The position numbers and the translations under genes are program-made. Shown here piece by piece: positions 17,043 to 25,392 of a stretch of DNA of 64,000 nt; position 1 is the first letter of the stretch, and every line of letters begins with the position of its first letter. Source of the stretch: Weissella paramesenteroides ATCC 33313. Its GTDB lineage: Bacteria > Bacillota > Bacilli > Lactobacillales > Lactobacillaceae. The stretch is from contig NZ_GG697130.1 in NCBI RefSeq assembly GCF_000160575.1, positions 42,889-106,888 of the forward strand. Direction: 5' to 3'. The notes beneath the pieces are model-generated. The model was not told the origin of the DNA. It saw only the letters and a program-made list of their open reading frames with translations, and did no database searches.

Positions 17043-20000
17043 TTAAAGTTGCACACTATTATTTCTCTTTAATAGTGCTGTCTTTCCTTGTTGATTATTA
17101 ATATCAGCAACGTATGCTGTGTAACCGTGCTTATCGAAGCCAATTGTAATATTTGCTGGTTGTGTGTTGTTAGTCTGGTCTAGTGTCATTACACCATTGT
17201 ATGATCCCGATAAATTAGTATTTAACGAGTTAATAGGTGCACTAATTGCATCAGTAGCCAAATTGCCAATACCGTTTGCGGCACTAACAACTGATCTATT
17301 CATAGATCCAATACCATTGACAAACCCTTCGGTTACATAACCACCAATTCCAAAGAACACTCGTGACGGTGAATGTATCTTCAAATTTCTACGTGCAGCG
17401 GCTGCAGCAGATGCAGCTACAGATGCAGCGGCGGCCATTACTGAACCACGTTGTGCCAAAATTCCGTTGACCATTCCAGCGGCTGCATAACCACCAGCTG
17501 ATGAAAATTCACCTCTGGCACTTCTTGCTGAACTAGCAGCGCTTCTCATTGCAGAACTTACGGCAGAACGCAAGCTAGTCATTCTTGAACGAACAGCCGA
17601 AACCATACCACTGGCTGCAGATGATGCTGCTGATTTCATACTATTAAAGCCACTCGTAACAGATGATTTGGCTGAACTGATTGAACTTCTAATTGATGAA
17701 CCAACGTTTTTGAACCCACTCGAAATAGATGATTTTATAGCACTCATTGATGAAGACACCCTAGATTGCAAACTAGAAAAACTAGAATTTGCACTCGATG
17801 TGAAGCTAGATATTGTACTTCTAGCCGAACTTGCTGTGGAAGAAAATCCTGAAATAGCGCTTTTAGCTGAACCAACATGTCCCTTCATAGTAGCAAAGTT
17901 ATTATCCATTGAAACAACAGCGGATGACAAAGATTTAATTTTTCCACCTACTAATGCGACCGCTACCCCCATTGCTGTTAAAGCTGCAGCACCAGCCGCA
18001 ATACCAACTGCTCCTGCAACCATAGCTACTCCAGCAGCAGCTAATTTAGCTAAATTAGTCGCAAGCGTTCCAGTGGGCTTTGATGCCGATGTCACAGCTG
18101 TTCCAAACATTGAAACGCCTGTCGCAGCAACAACAATTCCTGTACCAATCAATGTAATGGCAGCTCCTGCAATTAAACCAGCAGCTCCTAATGCTGTAAG
18201 TCCAGCAGCAGCAACCACTGCTCCTGCGCCAAATACCACTGCTCCAGCTCCTGCAACAGTTAATCCTGCGCCTAAAACAACCATAGATGCACCAGCAGCA
18301 ACAGCACTGACTGACAATGCTAAAATGGCTACCGAAGCTGACAAACCATATGTAGCTATCATTGGTAGTGATGATCCTACAATTGTTAATGACACGCCAA
18401 ATAGTGTCGTTGCAGCAGCAACAACGCCAACAGCTAGTCCCAAAGCTGCAATCGCAACAGAGAACAAAGTAACACCTACTGCGGCTGCCGTTATGGCCAC
18501 ACTTGCTGCCAATATAGCCACTGATAATGCAGCAATTCCAACTGCAGCGATTAATGAAGCTGCACCGAATGCAGCAATTGCTACTGATAATGCCAGTATA
18601 GCCACACTCGCACTAAGTCCATAAGTTGCGATAAGTGGTAATTGAGTAGCTAATAATCCTAAACCAGCGGATGCAATTGCAATTGCAGTTCCAATAGCTA
18701 ACATAGCGACACCTACTGCAACTACAGCGACACTAAAGGCAGCTAATCCAACAACATTGGCTGTTAATACTGGTGCGAGCAAGGCAAATACAGCTACAAT
18801 TGCAATAATTGCGACGGTCATAGCAGCAATCACTAGTAAACCAGCTGTTCCTGTGCCTGCTAGAGCAGTGAACGATGCTGCCATTAAGGCAATTCCAGCA
18901 GCTGCAATTGCAACACCTACACCAATTGCTACTACTGCAGCACCAAATGCTAAAATGCCAACTGCACCTGCTGTCAAACTCGAAGCGCACAAGGCAACTA
19001 TGACTACTAATGCGCCAACAGCAATTGTAATAGCAGCTAATGTAGCAATCCCTTGTGAACCTGTCTCGGCTAATTTAGCTATTCCCATTGCCATAACACC
19101 AATACCAGCAGCTGCGGCACCTATTCCGATACCAATACCAGCCGCTTTAACCCCCATACCAGCTAATTGACTGCCAGTTTTACCAGCTAGAGGTCCAACT
19201 GTCTTGGTGGCTTTCCCAAAGCTACTAATTGCCTTTATCGGTGCTGCAAATGCAGTAACAAGCTTACCAATTCCCAAAGCCAAACCACCAAATACTAACA
19301 ATACACCAGCAATAACTGGCGACCATGCAATCAAGCCTTTGATGAATGAAGCCATTGGTGACTTAGATGTTTGCAACCAAGTCGCAAAATCTCCTACTGC
19401 GTTAGCCACTGCTTTAATTTGTGGTGCAATAGAACCAATAGATGTTTTGATAAGTGCATCAAACGCATCCAACATCTGATCAATCGCTTGACCAACGTTT
19501 TTAGTCATATTTTGTGAGTTGTCAGTTAGATACTTATTGGCTTTTGCAGTTGAACCAGCGGCTTTATCAATAGAAGAGCTAAAACTATCCCAGCCTTTAC
19601 CTGACTTCTTAGCTTTAGAACCAACACTATCAATCAAAGGCGCGATCGCTTTGGCACCAGCAGCACCAAACAGTGTATTTAATGCTGCTGTCTTTTGCGC
19701 ACCACTCATTTCTTTAGTTGCTTTAGCAGTATCTTGAATAATTTGCTTTAATGGTTTCATATTACCTTGCTGATCAGTATATGAAAGTCCTAATTGTTCC
19801 ATAGTAGCTTTAGCAGCTTTTGAAGGTTTAACCATTTGCGATAATGCATGATTTAAGTCCTGTGAAGCTTGTGCTGCAGGAATACCGGCGTTTGTCATCA
19901 AACCAGCAGCAATTCCAACATCTTTAAGACTGAATCCCATATTTTTGGCAGTTGTACCAACGTTGGCAAACACCTGTCCCATGTCACCAATAGTTGCATT

Positions 20001-20540
20001 AGAGCGGTTTGCAACCACAGCTAATATAGCTGAATCTTTAGCAGCATTTTTAGCACCACCACCCCAAATGTTCATAGCTTGTTGAACGGTTGTGGCAGTT
20101 GCCGTCATATCTTCTCCAGATACAGCAGCAGCTTTAGCAATAGCTGGGAATTCTTTCTTTAATTCACCAACAGAAGCACCATTACGTGCCATTTCGACCA
20201 TGGCTTGTGCAGCATCATCAGCTGATACGGGCAATGTTTTACCAAGTGATAAGGCTACTTTTTCAAGGCCTTTCATATCACCACTCAAAGACTTGTTACT
20301 TGAACCACCAATAACAGCAGCTTGATTGATGCTATCTTGAAAATCACCATATGATTTAATTGATTTAGCAGCGAACAATCCAACTGCAGCACCGACAACT
20401 GTCGTTGCTTTTCCAACTGCAGCTAATGATTTACCAGAACGCTGTTGAAGTGTCTGTGTGGAATCGGCAGCCTCTTTAAAAGCACTGCTAAAGCCTTTAT
20501 CAACTGCAGATAGCACAGCTTGCACTGAATAACTTTCCAT
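17043..20540 (-). CDS. Tail tape measure protein (TP901 type)
   Basis: 1165 residues. The N-terminal third carries the TP901 core (MARNGASVGELKKEF, TNAGIPAAQAS regions). The middle, about residues 400-880, is an extremely hydrophobic alanine/isoleucine/valine repeat including two copies of PLIATYGLSASVAILALSV. Then come a serine-rich helical region and the usual C-terminal HSPSRVFFGIGGYV motif. Such proteins set tail length, roughly 0.15 nm per residue, giving about 170 nm here. Long opposite-strand frames inside are composition shadows. Confidence 0.92.
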   Translation of the reverse strand: MESYSVQAVLSAVDKGFSSAFKEAADSTQTLQQRSGKSLAAVGKATTVVGAAVGLFAAKSIKSYGDFQDSINQAAVIGGSSNKSLSGDMKGLEKVALSLGKTLPVSADDAAQAMVEMARNGASVGELKKEFPAIAKAAAVSGEDMTATATTVQQAMNIWGGGAKNAAKDSAILAVVANRSNATIGDMGQVFANVGTTAKNMGFSLKDVGIAAGLMTNAGIPAAQASQDLNHALSQMVKPSKAAKATMEQLGLSYTDQQGNMKPLKQIIQDTAKATKEMSGAQKTAALNTLFGAAGAKAIAPLIDSVGSKAKKSGKGWDSFSSSIDKAAGSTAKANKYLTDNSQNMTKNVGQAIDQMLDAFDALIKTSIGSIAPQIKAVANAVGDFATWLQTSKSPMASFIKGLIAWSPVIAGVLLVFGGLALGIGKLVTAFAAPIKAISSFGKATKTVGPLAGKTGSQLAGMGVKAAGIGIGIGAAAAGIGVMAMGIAKLAETGSQGIATLAAITIAVGALVVIVALCASSLTAGAVGILAFGAAVVAIGVGVAIAAAGIALMAASFTALAGTGTAGLLVIAAMTVAIIAIVAVFALLAPVLTANVVGLAAFSVAVVAVGVAMLAIGTAIAIASAGLGLLATQLPLIATYGLSASVAILALSVAIAAFGAASLIAAVGIAALSVAILAASVAITAAAVGVTLFSVAIAALGLAVGVVAAATTLFGVSLTIVGSSLPMIATYGLSASVAILALSVSAVAAGASMVVLGAGLTVAGAGAVVFGAGAVVAAAGLTALGAAGLIAGAAITLIGTGIVVAATGVSMFGTAVTSASKPTGTLATNLAKLAAAGVAMVAGAVGIAAGAAALTAMGVAVALVGGKIKSLSSAVVSMDNNFATMKGHVGSAKSAISGFSSTASSARSTISSFTSSANSSFSSLQSRVSSSMSAIKSSISSGFKNVGSSIRSSISSAKSSVTSGFNSMKSAASSAASGMVSAVRSRMTSLRSAVSSAMRSAASSARSARGEFSSAGGYAAAGMVNGILAQRGSVMAAAASVAASAAAAARRNLKIHSPSRVFFGIGGYVTEGFVNGIGSMNRSVVSAANGIGNLATDAISAPINSLNTNLSGSYNGVMTLDQTNNTQPANITIGFDKHGYTAYVADINNQQGKTALLKRNNSVQL

Positions 20541-20978
20541 TTAGTTCCCTCCTTTCCTCTTTTGTTTTAACTCTTGTAGCTTTTCAAAACGTTCCTGAAT
20601 CAACTGCTGTTCTCTCTTTTTCGTTATGAACTTAGAAGTGTAATCAGGTTCAAATTGTGCTCGTATTTCATCTTCTTGTTCTTCAGTGTTATAAAATTCT
20701 TTAAAGTTCTTGTAACGTGGCTTAGGGTGTTTATCACTCCCTTTTGTAGCTTGAACTGTTTGATTAAACCAAGCTTGCATAGCAATGTCTTCACGCCTTA
20801 ACGTCTGCTTAATTGCGTAAGCTTCCATAGCCAATTGATATTCAGGCAGCGTCATTGTTTCTATCTCGTACATTTGCGATATAGAAAAACCTAGACGAGT
20901 TAAGCAGTTTAATACAATTTCGTGATACGTTTGTTCACTAGTTTTGTTTTCCTGCTTTTCATCGTCTAGGCTTTGGCG
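20541..20978 (-). CDS. Tail assembly chaperone, frameshift-encoded T domain
   Basis: This frame is entered by a -1 shift at the end of the G gene. From the slippery site at 20978-20984 it stays open for 145 codons to the stop at 20541, with no need for the internal ATG at 20873. The product is the C-terminal half of a gpG-T fusion of about 254 residues. The sequence is highly charged with a C-terminal helix rich in K/E/Q. In siphophages G and G-T bind the tape measure during tail assembly, and the gene lies immediately upstream of it. Confidence 0.85.
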   Translation of the reverse strand, partial: RQSLDDEKQENKTSEQTYHEIVLNCLTRLGFSISQMYEIETMTLPEYQLAMEAYAIKQTLRREDIAMQAWFNQTVQATKGSDKHPKPRYKNFKEFYNTEEQEDEIRAQFEPDYTSKFITKKREQQLIQERFEKLQELKQKRKGGN

Positions 20979-21304
20979 TTTTTTAGCGCCACCTTAATAG
21001 CGTTAGCTTGTGACATTTCCTTGATAACATCATCAAATAGTTTTTCAAGGTCATCTTCATAGTTATCAATAAAATCATCTACGTCATCTTGTGATGGACG
21101 AAATGCATTATTGGTTGAAGCAGCAGAATAAATAACATCTGCCAGTACAGCCGGATCCGCCGCATTCAGTGAAGGAATTGACTTAGTTAATCCCATACCA
21201 AAAGATGCACCGTTTAAATCAAGTCCTGCTACCTTATCCAATTCACGTACAAACTTAACACCGAATTTCAAATCTACTTGCTTACCATTGATCTTGATTT
21301 GCAT
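20966..21304 (-). CDS. Tail assembly chaperone G
   Basis: 112 residues from the ATG at 21304 (AAAGGA upstream; a longer reading uses an unsupported TTG). It contains FGVKFVRELDKVAGLD and a C-terminal acidic region, typical of gpG-like chaperones of TP901-type phages. The last codons include A AAA AAC, the canonical -1 slippery heptamer, just before the stop. Confidence 0.85.
   Translation of the reverse strand: MQIKINGKQVDLKFGVKFVRELDKVAGLDLNGASFGMGLTKSIPSLNAADPAVLADVIYSAASTNNAFRPSQDDVDDFIDNYEDDLEKLFDDVIKEMSQANAIKVALKNAKA
20978..20984 (-). promoter_or_regulatory. Programmed -1 frameshift site (A AAA AAC)
   Basis: The heptamer is in the correct phase of the G gene (codons CTA AAA AAC). After a -1 slip the reading continues CGC CAA AGC without a stop through the T frame. 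This is the universal tail-chaperone arrangement. Confidence 0.88.
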
Positions 21305-21371
21305 TATATTAATTCCTTTCGTCAAAGCCGCCCCAATAGGTATTGTGCATTTATCGGCGACAACATTTTAT

Positions 21372-21440
21372 TTATCCAATAACTGCCCGATCAGCTTCAC
21401 CTTGTCCGACTATATTAGCCGTCGGGTCTACACTTTTGGG
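21372..21440 (-). promoter_or_regulatory. Candidate -1 frameshift site and 20-codon extension of the major tail protein
   Basis: Slippery C CCA AAA at 21434-21440 in phase with the gene. Eight bases later a 5-bp GC-rich hairpin (21421-21425 with 21406-21410) could stimulate slippage. The -1 frame then runs 20 codons to a TAA at 21372-21374, ending about 60 bases before the next ribosome site. The extension would give a minor tube protein of about 206 residues. Confidence 0.6.
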
Positions 21441-21991
21441 TCTTCAGCTACGCCGTTATCAGTATCTTTCCAAGCAGTACCACCACCAGTAGCATCTTCT
21501 TCTGTAACCGCATCCAAACCACGGAAGACATAATCCACATCATTTTGTTGTGCAGTTGTTAGCTTAGTCCAACCGTGCTTTGGTGTACCATCAACGGAAA
21601 ATGACACGTCACGAGTTGAGTTATCATCAGCATCATTATCGTTTGAATCTTCTGATACATGACCTTGCATGTACCATGCTTCATATTCACCAGACGCATT
21701 AGAACGATCCATGCGAACAATTTCCATATCCATTAGTTCGTCATCAAAGATTGCTTGCAATAATTCATCAGAAACTGCTGCCGTGTTGTTAATGAACTCG
21801 ACCTCTAAATCAGTTTCAATTGATGATGAAGTATTTACCGCTCCATCTTTTGTTGCTGTTGAGTCACTATCCCGACTAGGGTCAAATGTTAGTGACGTTT
21901 GATAAGGTACTAACTGCATCTCTTTAGTTGCCGCATCAGCATGCTTGCGGGCAAATAATACAGACTTAACACCTTGTAATGTTTTAACCAT
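21428..21991 (-). CDS. Major tail protein (TP901-1 type)
   Basis: 187 residues. It begins with the conserved VKTLQGVKSVLFARK and has a FVDGTP-like turn, matching the TP901-1 family tube protein. AAAGGAG precedes the ATG. The last codons GAC CCA AAA form C CCA AAA, a slippery heptamer used for -1 shifts in lactobacillus phage structural genes, two codons before the stop; see the separate entry. It lies between the tail terminator and the chaperones, the standard position. Confidence 0.88.
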   Translation of the reverse strand: MVKTLQGVKSVLFARKHADAATKEMQLVPYQTSLTFDPSRDSDSTATKDGAVNTSSSIETDLEVEFINNTAAVSDELLQAIFDDELMDMEIVRMDRSNASGEYEAWYMQGHVSEDSNDNDADDNSTRDVSFSVDGTPKHGWTKLTTAQQNDVDYVFRGLDAVTEEDATGGGTAWKDTDNGVAEDPKV

Positions 21992-22006
21992 CTTTTGTTC
22001 TCCTTT

Positions 22007-22402
22007 TTATATAATAGTTAGTTCTAATTTAATTGTTGCTCGTTGATACGTTGTGTTTGGTACAGATGTGTCGATCGACATCTCCAAATTTTGTTGATTA
22101 GTTTGACCATAGAATGTATATTCATCTGTCTTCATATATCCAATACCCAAATTGTAGACATAGTCGGCAATATCACTCACAACTTTGCGTTGTTTCTTAC
22201 TTCCCCATACGTCAATCGTTAAGAATACATGGTCATTGCGTGAATACTTTGTCATTGCGCTGGTTTGCTGTGTCGCACCCATAACAACAATCGGATATTT
22301 AACGGGTTCGTCCTCTAATGGTAGATAATCATATACCGTATAACCTTGACTAATTAACAAGCCAAACACTGTATCAAACAACTTCTTTTGTGGACTTGTC
22401 AT
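22007..22402 (-). CDS. Tail terminator / tail completion protein (DUF806 or gp17-like)
   Basis: 131 residues, mixed alpha/beta. The N-terminal helix with QKKLFDTVFGLL and the conserved YPIVVMG strand are seen in siphovirus tail terminator proteins that cap the tube. It overlaps the preceding gene by 4 bases (ATGA) and precedes the tube protein gene, fitting the role. Family assignment by eye and position. Confidence 0.7.
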   Translation of the reverse strand: MTSPQKKLFDTVFGLLISQGYTVYDYLPLEDEPVKYPIVVMGATQQTSAMTKYSRNDHVFLTIDVWGSKKQRKVVSDIADYVYNLGIGYMKTDEYTFYGQTNQQNLEMSIDTSVPNTTYQRATIKLELTII

Positions 22403-22773
22403 TTGATTAGATTCTCCAAATCTGACTTGAATTTTGTTTTTTGACTATTGAAAGTAGGTTCAAGTAACGGTTCAGCAGCCATGAATCGAGTTCCTTTTTC
22501 TGTATATGGATTATATTTCATGCCCATACCAGTTGTTCCACTCATACCGCCATTTTCAAATGAAACACCAATACTTTTCTTTGTATCACCAGTCGAATAC
22601 GGTTTTCCGTGTTTATCCCTTTTGGTATACGTGCTTGAAGCTTTAGCCATTGCCGTTTGTTGCATTTGAGTTGTATTTCGTTTAACAACGCTAACGATTT
22701 TATCTTTAGATACACGTTCCAAAAGTCCTTTTTGTAGTTTACCCATACCATTCAGCTTATAATTAATTGCCAT
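22399..22773 (-). CDS. HK97 gp10-like head-tail joining protein
   Basis: 124 residues, basic. A GMGKLQKGL start, TGDTKKSI turn and the YNPYTEKGTRF segment with a final PLLEPTF match HK97 gp10-like proteins. They sit at the tail completion interface. It overlaps genes on both sides by 4-11 bases, so it is tightly coupled. Confidence 0.75.
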   Translation of the reverse strand: MAINYKLNGMGKLQKGLLERVSKDKIVSVVKRNTTQMQQTAMAKASSTYTKRDKHGKPYSTGDTKKSIGVSFENGGMSGTTGMGMKYNPYTEKGTRFMAAEPLLEPTFNSQKTKFKSDLENLIK

Positions 22774-23077
22774 TCATCTCACCTACAATTAATGTATTAT
22801 TTTTCAATGGTTGGCGTGTTGTAATCGGCTTATATTTCACTTCTAAGCCGTTTACGGTAAGGTATGACCATTTATACTCAATCGAATTTATAAGCCGTAT
22901 AACTAGCGTTTTAGTAGCTATATCACCAAAGTTTTGTACGCTAGTGTCAGTACCACTTTCAGTCACATTAGCAATCTCTTCATCAACCAAAGTGACACTA
23001 CCTACATAATCACCAATTTTTGGATCATAGTGACTTTCTGATTCTGAATAAAATTGAATATTATCGTTAAATCGCAT
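22763..23077 (-). CDS. Head-tail stopper / minor capsid protein
   Basis: 104 residues, beta-rich. It begins with MRFND and carries a YWSYLTVNGLEV-type strand near the C-terminus (written in part: KWSYLTVNG), as in minor capsid protein 1/head-closure families. AGGGGG precedes the ATG. Position between adaptor and gp10-like protein supports a stopper role. Confidence 0.7.
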   Translation of the reverse strand: MRFNDNIQFYSESESHYDPKIGDYVGSVTLVDEEIANVTESGTDTSVQNFGDIATKTLVIRLINSIEYKWSYLTVNGLEVKYKPITTRQPLKNNTLIVGEMNGN

Positions 23078-23086
23078 ATTTACCCC

Positions 23087-23431
23087 CTAAATAAACAAAA
23101 AAGCGCCGGAATTATTATCCTTAACGCTGTTTTCATCTTTCCAGTTGGCAATATCATTTGCGAACTCATCAAAATCGTTCGTACTGAACGTAATACTCTG
23201 TCCTTCTTGAGAATATGAACTCATACCCTCATTAGCTAGGCGATTATATCGCTTTACAGACACTTCAAGCAGGATAAAGTCTAATTCAGTGGGAATGTTA
23301 TCATCAACCTTTAAACCCAATTTAAACGACAATGCTTGTTTTGTATTTTTAATAATAAGATTGAGAATTTTATCACGCTTAGTATCATCTTGCTTGATTT
23401 GCAGCATGGTTTTTAGATCATTTAGTTCCAT
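23087..23431 (-). CDS. Head-tail adaptor (gp6-like connector)
   Basis: 114 residues, helical, with the ELDFILLEVSVKRYNR helix typical of phage gp6/gp15-like connector proteins that add a ring beneath the portal. AGGAGG lies upstream. The gene follows the head fibre gene after 17 bases. Confidence 0.82.
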   Translation of the reverse strand: MELNDLKTMLQIKQDDTKRDKILNLIIKNTKQALSFKLGLKVDDNIPTELDFILLEVSVKRYNRLANEGMSSYSQEGQSITFSTNDFDEFANDIANWKDENSVKDNNSGAFLFI

Positions 23432-23448
23432 GTCTGCCTCCTATTTGG

Positions 23449-23730
23449 TTATTCTGCAGTAGATACAGTAATGTCTAGTGTGGAGTTATCAGACAAGGTA
23501 GCCGTACCACCAGTTACTTTACCTTCTGCGTCGACTGTTAAGGAAATTGCTTTAACTGACTTACCGTCAGCACCAGCTTTACCAGTAGCCCCTGTATCTC
23601 CCCTTGCACCAGCTGCGCCGTCTTTACCAGCTGGCCCTACTTGTTCGTTTTGAACACCATTTTCTAGTGCGTTCAATCGTTCAGCAGTAATCGTGTCACC
23701 ACTATTCCATGCATGAGCTGTATAAGCCAT
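23449..23730 (-). CDS. Head fibre protein with collagen-like repeats
   Basis: 93 residues in three parts: an N-terminal capsid-anchoring segment (AHAWNSGDTITAERLNALE), six or so G-x-y collagen-type triplets (about 32-58), and a C-terminal beta segment. This is the architecture of phi29-type head fibres that decorate capsids as trimers. It follows the major capsid gene. Confidence 0.82.
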   Translation of the reverse strand: MAYTAHAWNSGDTITAERLNALENGVQNEQVGPAGKDGAAGARGDTGATGKAGADGKSVKAISLTVDAEGKVTGGTATLSDNSTLDITVSTAE

Positions 23731-23757
23731 AAATATACTCCTTTCAATCTATCTAAA

Positions 23758-23814
23758 TTACCTTGCTGTTGCACTGCCTACTTCAGCCGTGCCGACTAGG
23801 CTTCTGCTTTTTTT
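23758..23814 (-). promoter_or_regulatory. Candidate -1 frameshift site and 16-codon extension of the major capsid protein
   Basis: A AAA AAA at 23808-23814 is in phase with the capsid gene, three codons before its stop. Six bases further is a two-part hairpin: 5 bp between 23797-23801 and 23776-23780 with a nested CGGC/GCTG. After a -1 slip the frame is open for 16 codons to TAA at 23758-23760, just before the next ribosome site. The longer form would be about 288 residues. Confidence 0.55.
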
Positions 23815-24623
23815 GCAACCACTACCTTAGTAGGATCGTATAAGTAAGCCACATAATGCTCATCAGCTGTTAGAACTGTCGTCTTAGTAATGATATTGCG
23901 GTCTGTTTCAACAGAAGCTGACTTCTTCATAATTAACTTAATAGCTGGTGAAGTAGCGTTTACCTTAATAAAGATTGCTTGTCCTGCGGTAACCTTGTTT
24001 GATTCGATGATTTGTACACCAAGCACTTCAAACTTAGTACCATTTACCAATGCGTTAGCTGATACTTCTGATCCAGTACCCTCATTACGAGCTGCCTTAC
24101 GCAAAGCTGCTGCATCAGCTGGTGACATAACTGCAACGACTGGTGAATCATCGTCATCACTATTTGTTGCAAAAACAGTCAAAGCTGATTGCACCATGTC
24201 AGAAGTTGCAGCAAAATCGACTGATTGTGTAGCCGTCAAGGCAGCTGCCAAAATATCATTATCAACCTTGTTGGCAATAGATAACCCTAATTGCTTAGTT
24301 GACTCACCAACTGGATCACCATATCCTGACAAAACAGCTTCATCAGTGATTTCAGTACCCTTAGCTGCTTTCTTAACGGTTGCGCTGGTAGTTGATGTAC
24401 CTAGCTTATCCAATGGAATAGGTGCACCTTCAGCAACATCCTGTGCGTCACCAATATAAGTGAATGCTGGGAATGTCAATGTATTTCCTGCTGTACCTTG
24501 TAATGTGTTATCAATGCTTGCTAATGGTGTGAAGCGCATTGCGTTCTTAAATTCATATGAAACAATTGGTGCTAAGACTTGTGGATTCACCAAGTCTGCT
24601 AGTTTTGTTAATGTATCTGCCAT
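23796..24623 (-). CDS. Major capsid protein (HK97-like fold expected)
   Basis: 275 residues. It begins MADTLTKLADLVNPQVLAP and contains the conserved FPAFTYIGDA and EGAPIPLDKLG blocks of Gram-positive phage coat proteins annotated as N4-gp56 or phage major capsid. The final lysines of VAKKAEA form the slippery run described separately. GGAGG precedes the ATG. It follows the scaffold gene. Confidence 0.88.
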   Translation of the reverse strand: MADTLTKLADLVNPQVLAPIVSYEFKNAMRFTPLASIDNTLQGTAGNTLTFPAFTYIGDAQDVAEGAPIPLDKLGTSTTSATVKKAAKGTEITDEAVLSGYGDPVGESTKQLGLSIANKVDNDILAAALTATQSVDFAATSDMVQSALTVFATNSDDDDSPVVAVMSPADAAALRKAARNEGTGSEVSANALVNGTKFEVLGVQIIESNKVTAGQAIFIKVNATSPAIKLIMKKSASVETDRNIITKTTVLTADEHYVAYLYDPTKVVVAKKAEA

Positions 24624-24626
24624 TTT

Positions 24627-25223
24627 TTATGCCTCCGTAAGCTTATTAAATAGTTCTTTGTTTTGTGCAAATAAAGTTGCACGTTCCGCTGCTGTCATAG
24701 CGTCAAACTCCTTCTTGTCAATATCATCACCAAATTGAGTTGCCCCATTCTGTGGTGACTTTTGACGCAAACGTTTTGTGATGCCGTCGTTAATACCTTG
24801 TTGAACAGCTTGTTGTAAACCGTCAACCACATTTGAAATCTTATCTGCATCACCAAGCTCAACTAAGTAATCAGCTAAATCAGTTGGTAATTCACGCTCT
24901 TTCAAAGTTGAAGCAACTGTAACTTTTAATTCTCGTTGGTTAAGCTCATGTTCCTTATCCTCAAGTTCTTTAAGCCGTTGCTTTGCTTCCTCTTGTGCTT
25001 TTTGTTCGGCACTCATTTGAGCCAAACGTTCACCTTCAGATTTTCCTTTTTCAAGTGCATCATTCAGCTTCTTTTCAAACTCAGCCTGTTGCTTTTCCAA
25101 TGCCTTTGCAGCATGTTTATCCATCAGACGATCTAATTCACTTTGCGTCAGTGTCTTAGGTTCATCTGGCTGATTTTGCTTTTCTTGTTCAGTTGATTCA
25201 TTATTATTTACTTCTTCTGCCAC
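24627..25223 (-). CDS. Scaffold protein (DUF4355)
   Basis: 198 residues, very hydrophilic. An acidic N-terminus, a long central coiled coil rich in E/K/Q (about 40-110) and a C-terminal helix with TAAERATLFAQNKELF are standard for DUF4355 scaffolding proteins upstream of capsid genes. Start is GTG after AAAGGAG. It is preceded by 165 bases of non-coding DNA holding four short repeats. Confidence 0.85.
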   Translation of the reverse strand: MAEEVNNNESTEQEKQNQPDEPKTLTQSELDRLMDKHAAKALEKQQAEFEKKLNDALEKGKSEGERLAQMSAEQKAQEEAKQRLKELEDKEHELNQRELKVTVASTLKERELPTDLADYLVELGDADKISNVVDGLQQAVQQGINDGITKRLRQKSPQNGATQFGDDIDKKEFDAMTAAERATLFAQNKELFNKLTEA

Positions 25224-25245
25224 GATAACATCTCCTTTTAGTTAG

Positions 25246-25324
25246 TCCATACACGTTAATTAGCGCTTATATTGCCCCATGCACGATTTAACCCACACAC
25301 GACAACGCTAACAACCCATACACG
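25246..25324. repeat. Four CCCATACACG-like repeats upstream of the scaffold gene
   Basis: Decamers at 25246-25255, 25276-25285, 25292-25301 and 25315-25324 read TCCATACACG, CCCATGCACG, CCCACACACG and CCCATACACG on the plus strand. Spacings are 30, 16 and 23 bases. They fill the only sizeable gap inside the structural operon. Confidence 0.6.
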
Positions 25325-25361
25325 CTATATAACAGCCTTTTAATGTCATGCTTAGGACAAA

Positions 25362-25392
25362 ATAAAAACACCAACAATTTAATGTGGTGTTT
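25362..25392 (-). terminator. Terminator after the minor head protein gene
   Basis: Stem AAACACCA/TGGTGTTT (25385-25392 with 25366-25373), then a T-rich tail on the minus strand. It overlaps the stop codon of the minor head gene, splitting the late operon before the scaffold gene. Confidence 0.65.

Noticed and set aside
17668..18624. 318-codon plus-strand open frame opposite the tape measure gene
   Set aside because: It arises from the GC-patterned alanine codons of the tape measure protein, is low-complexity A/P/T, and has no ribosome site.
23087..23431. Third frameshift extension, after the adaptor or head fibre genes
   Set aside because: No in-phase slippery heptamer with an open -1 continuation is visible at these gene ends.
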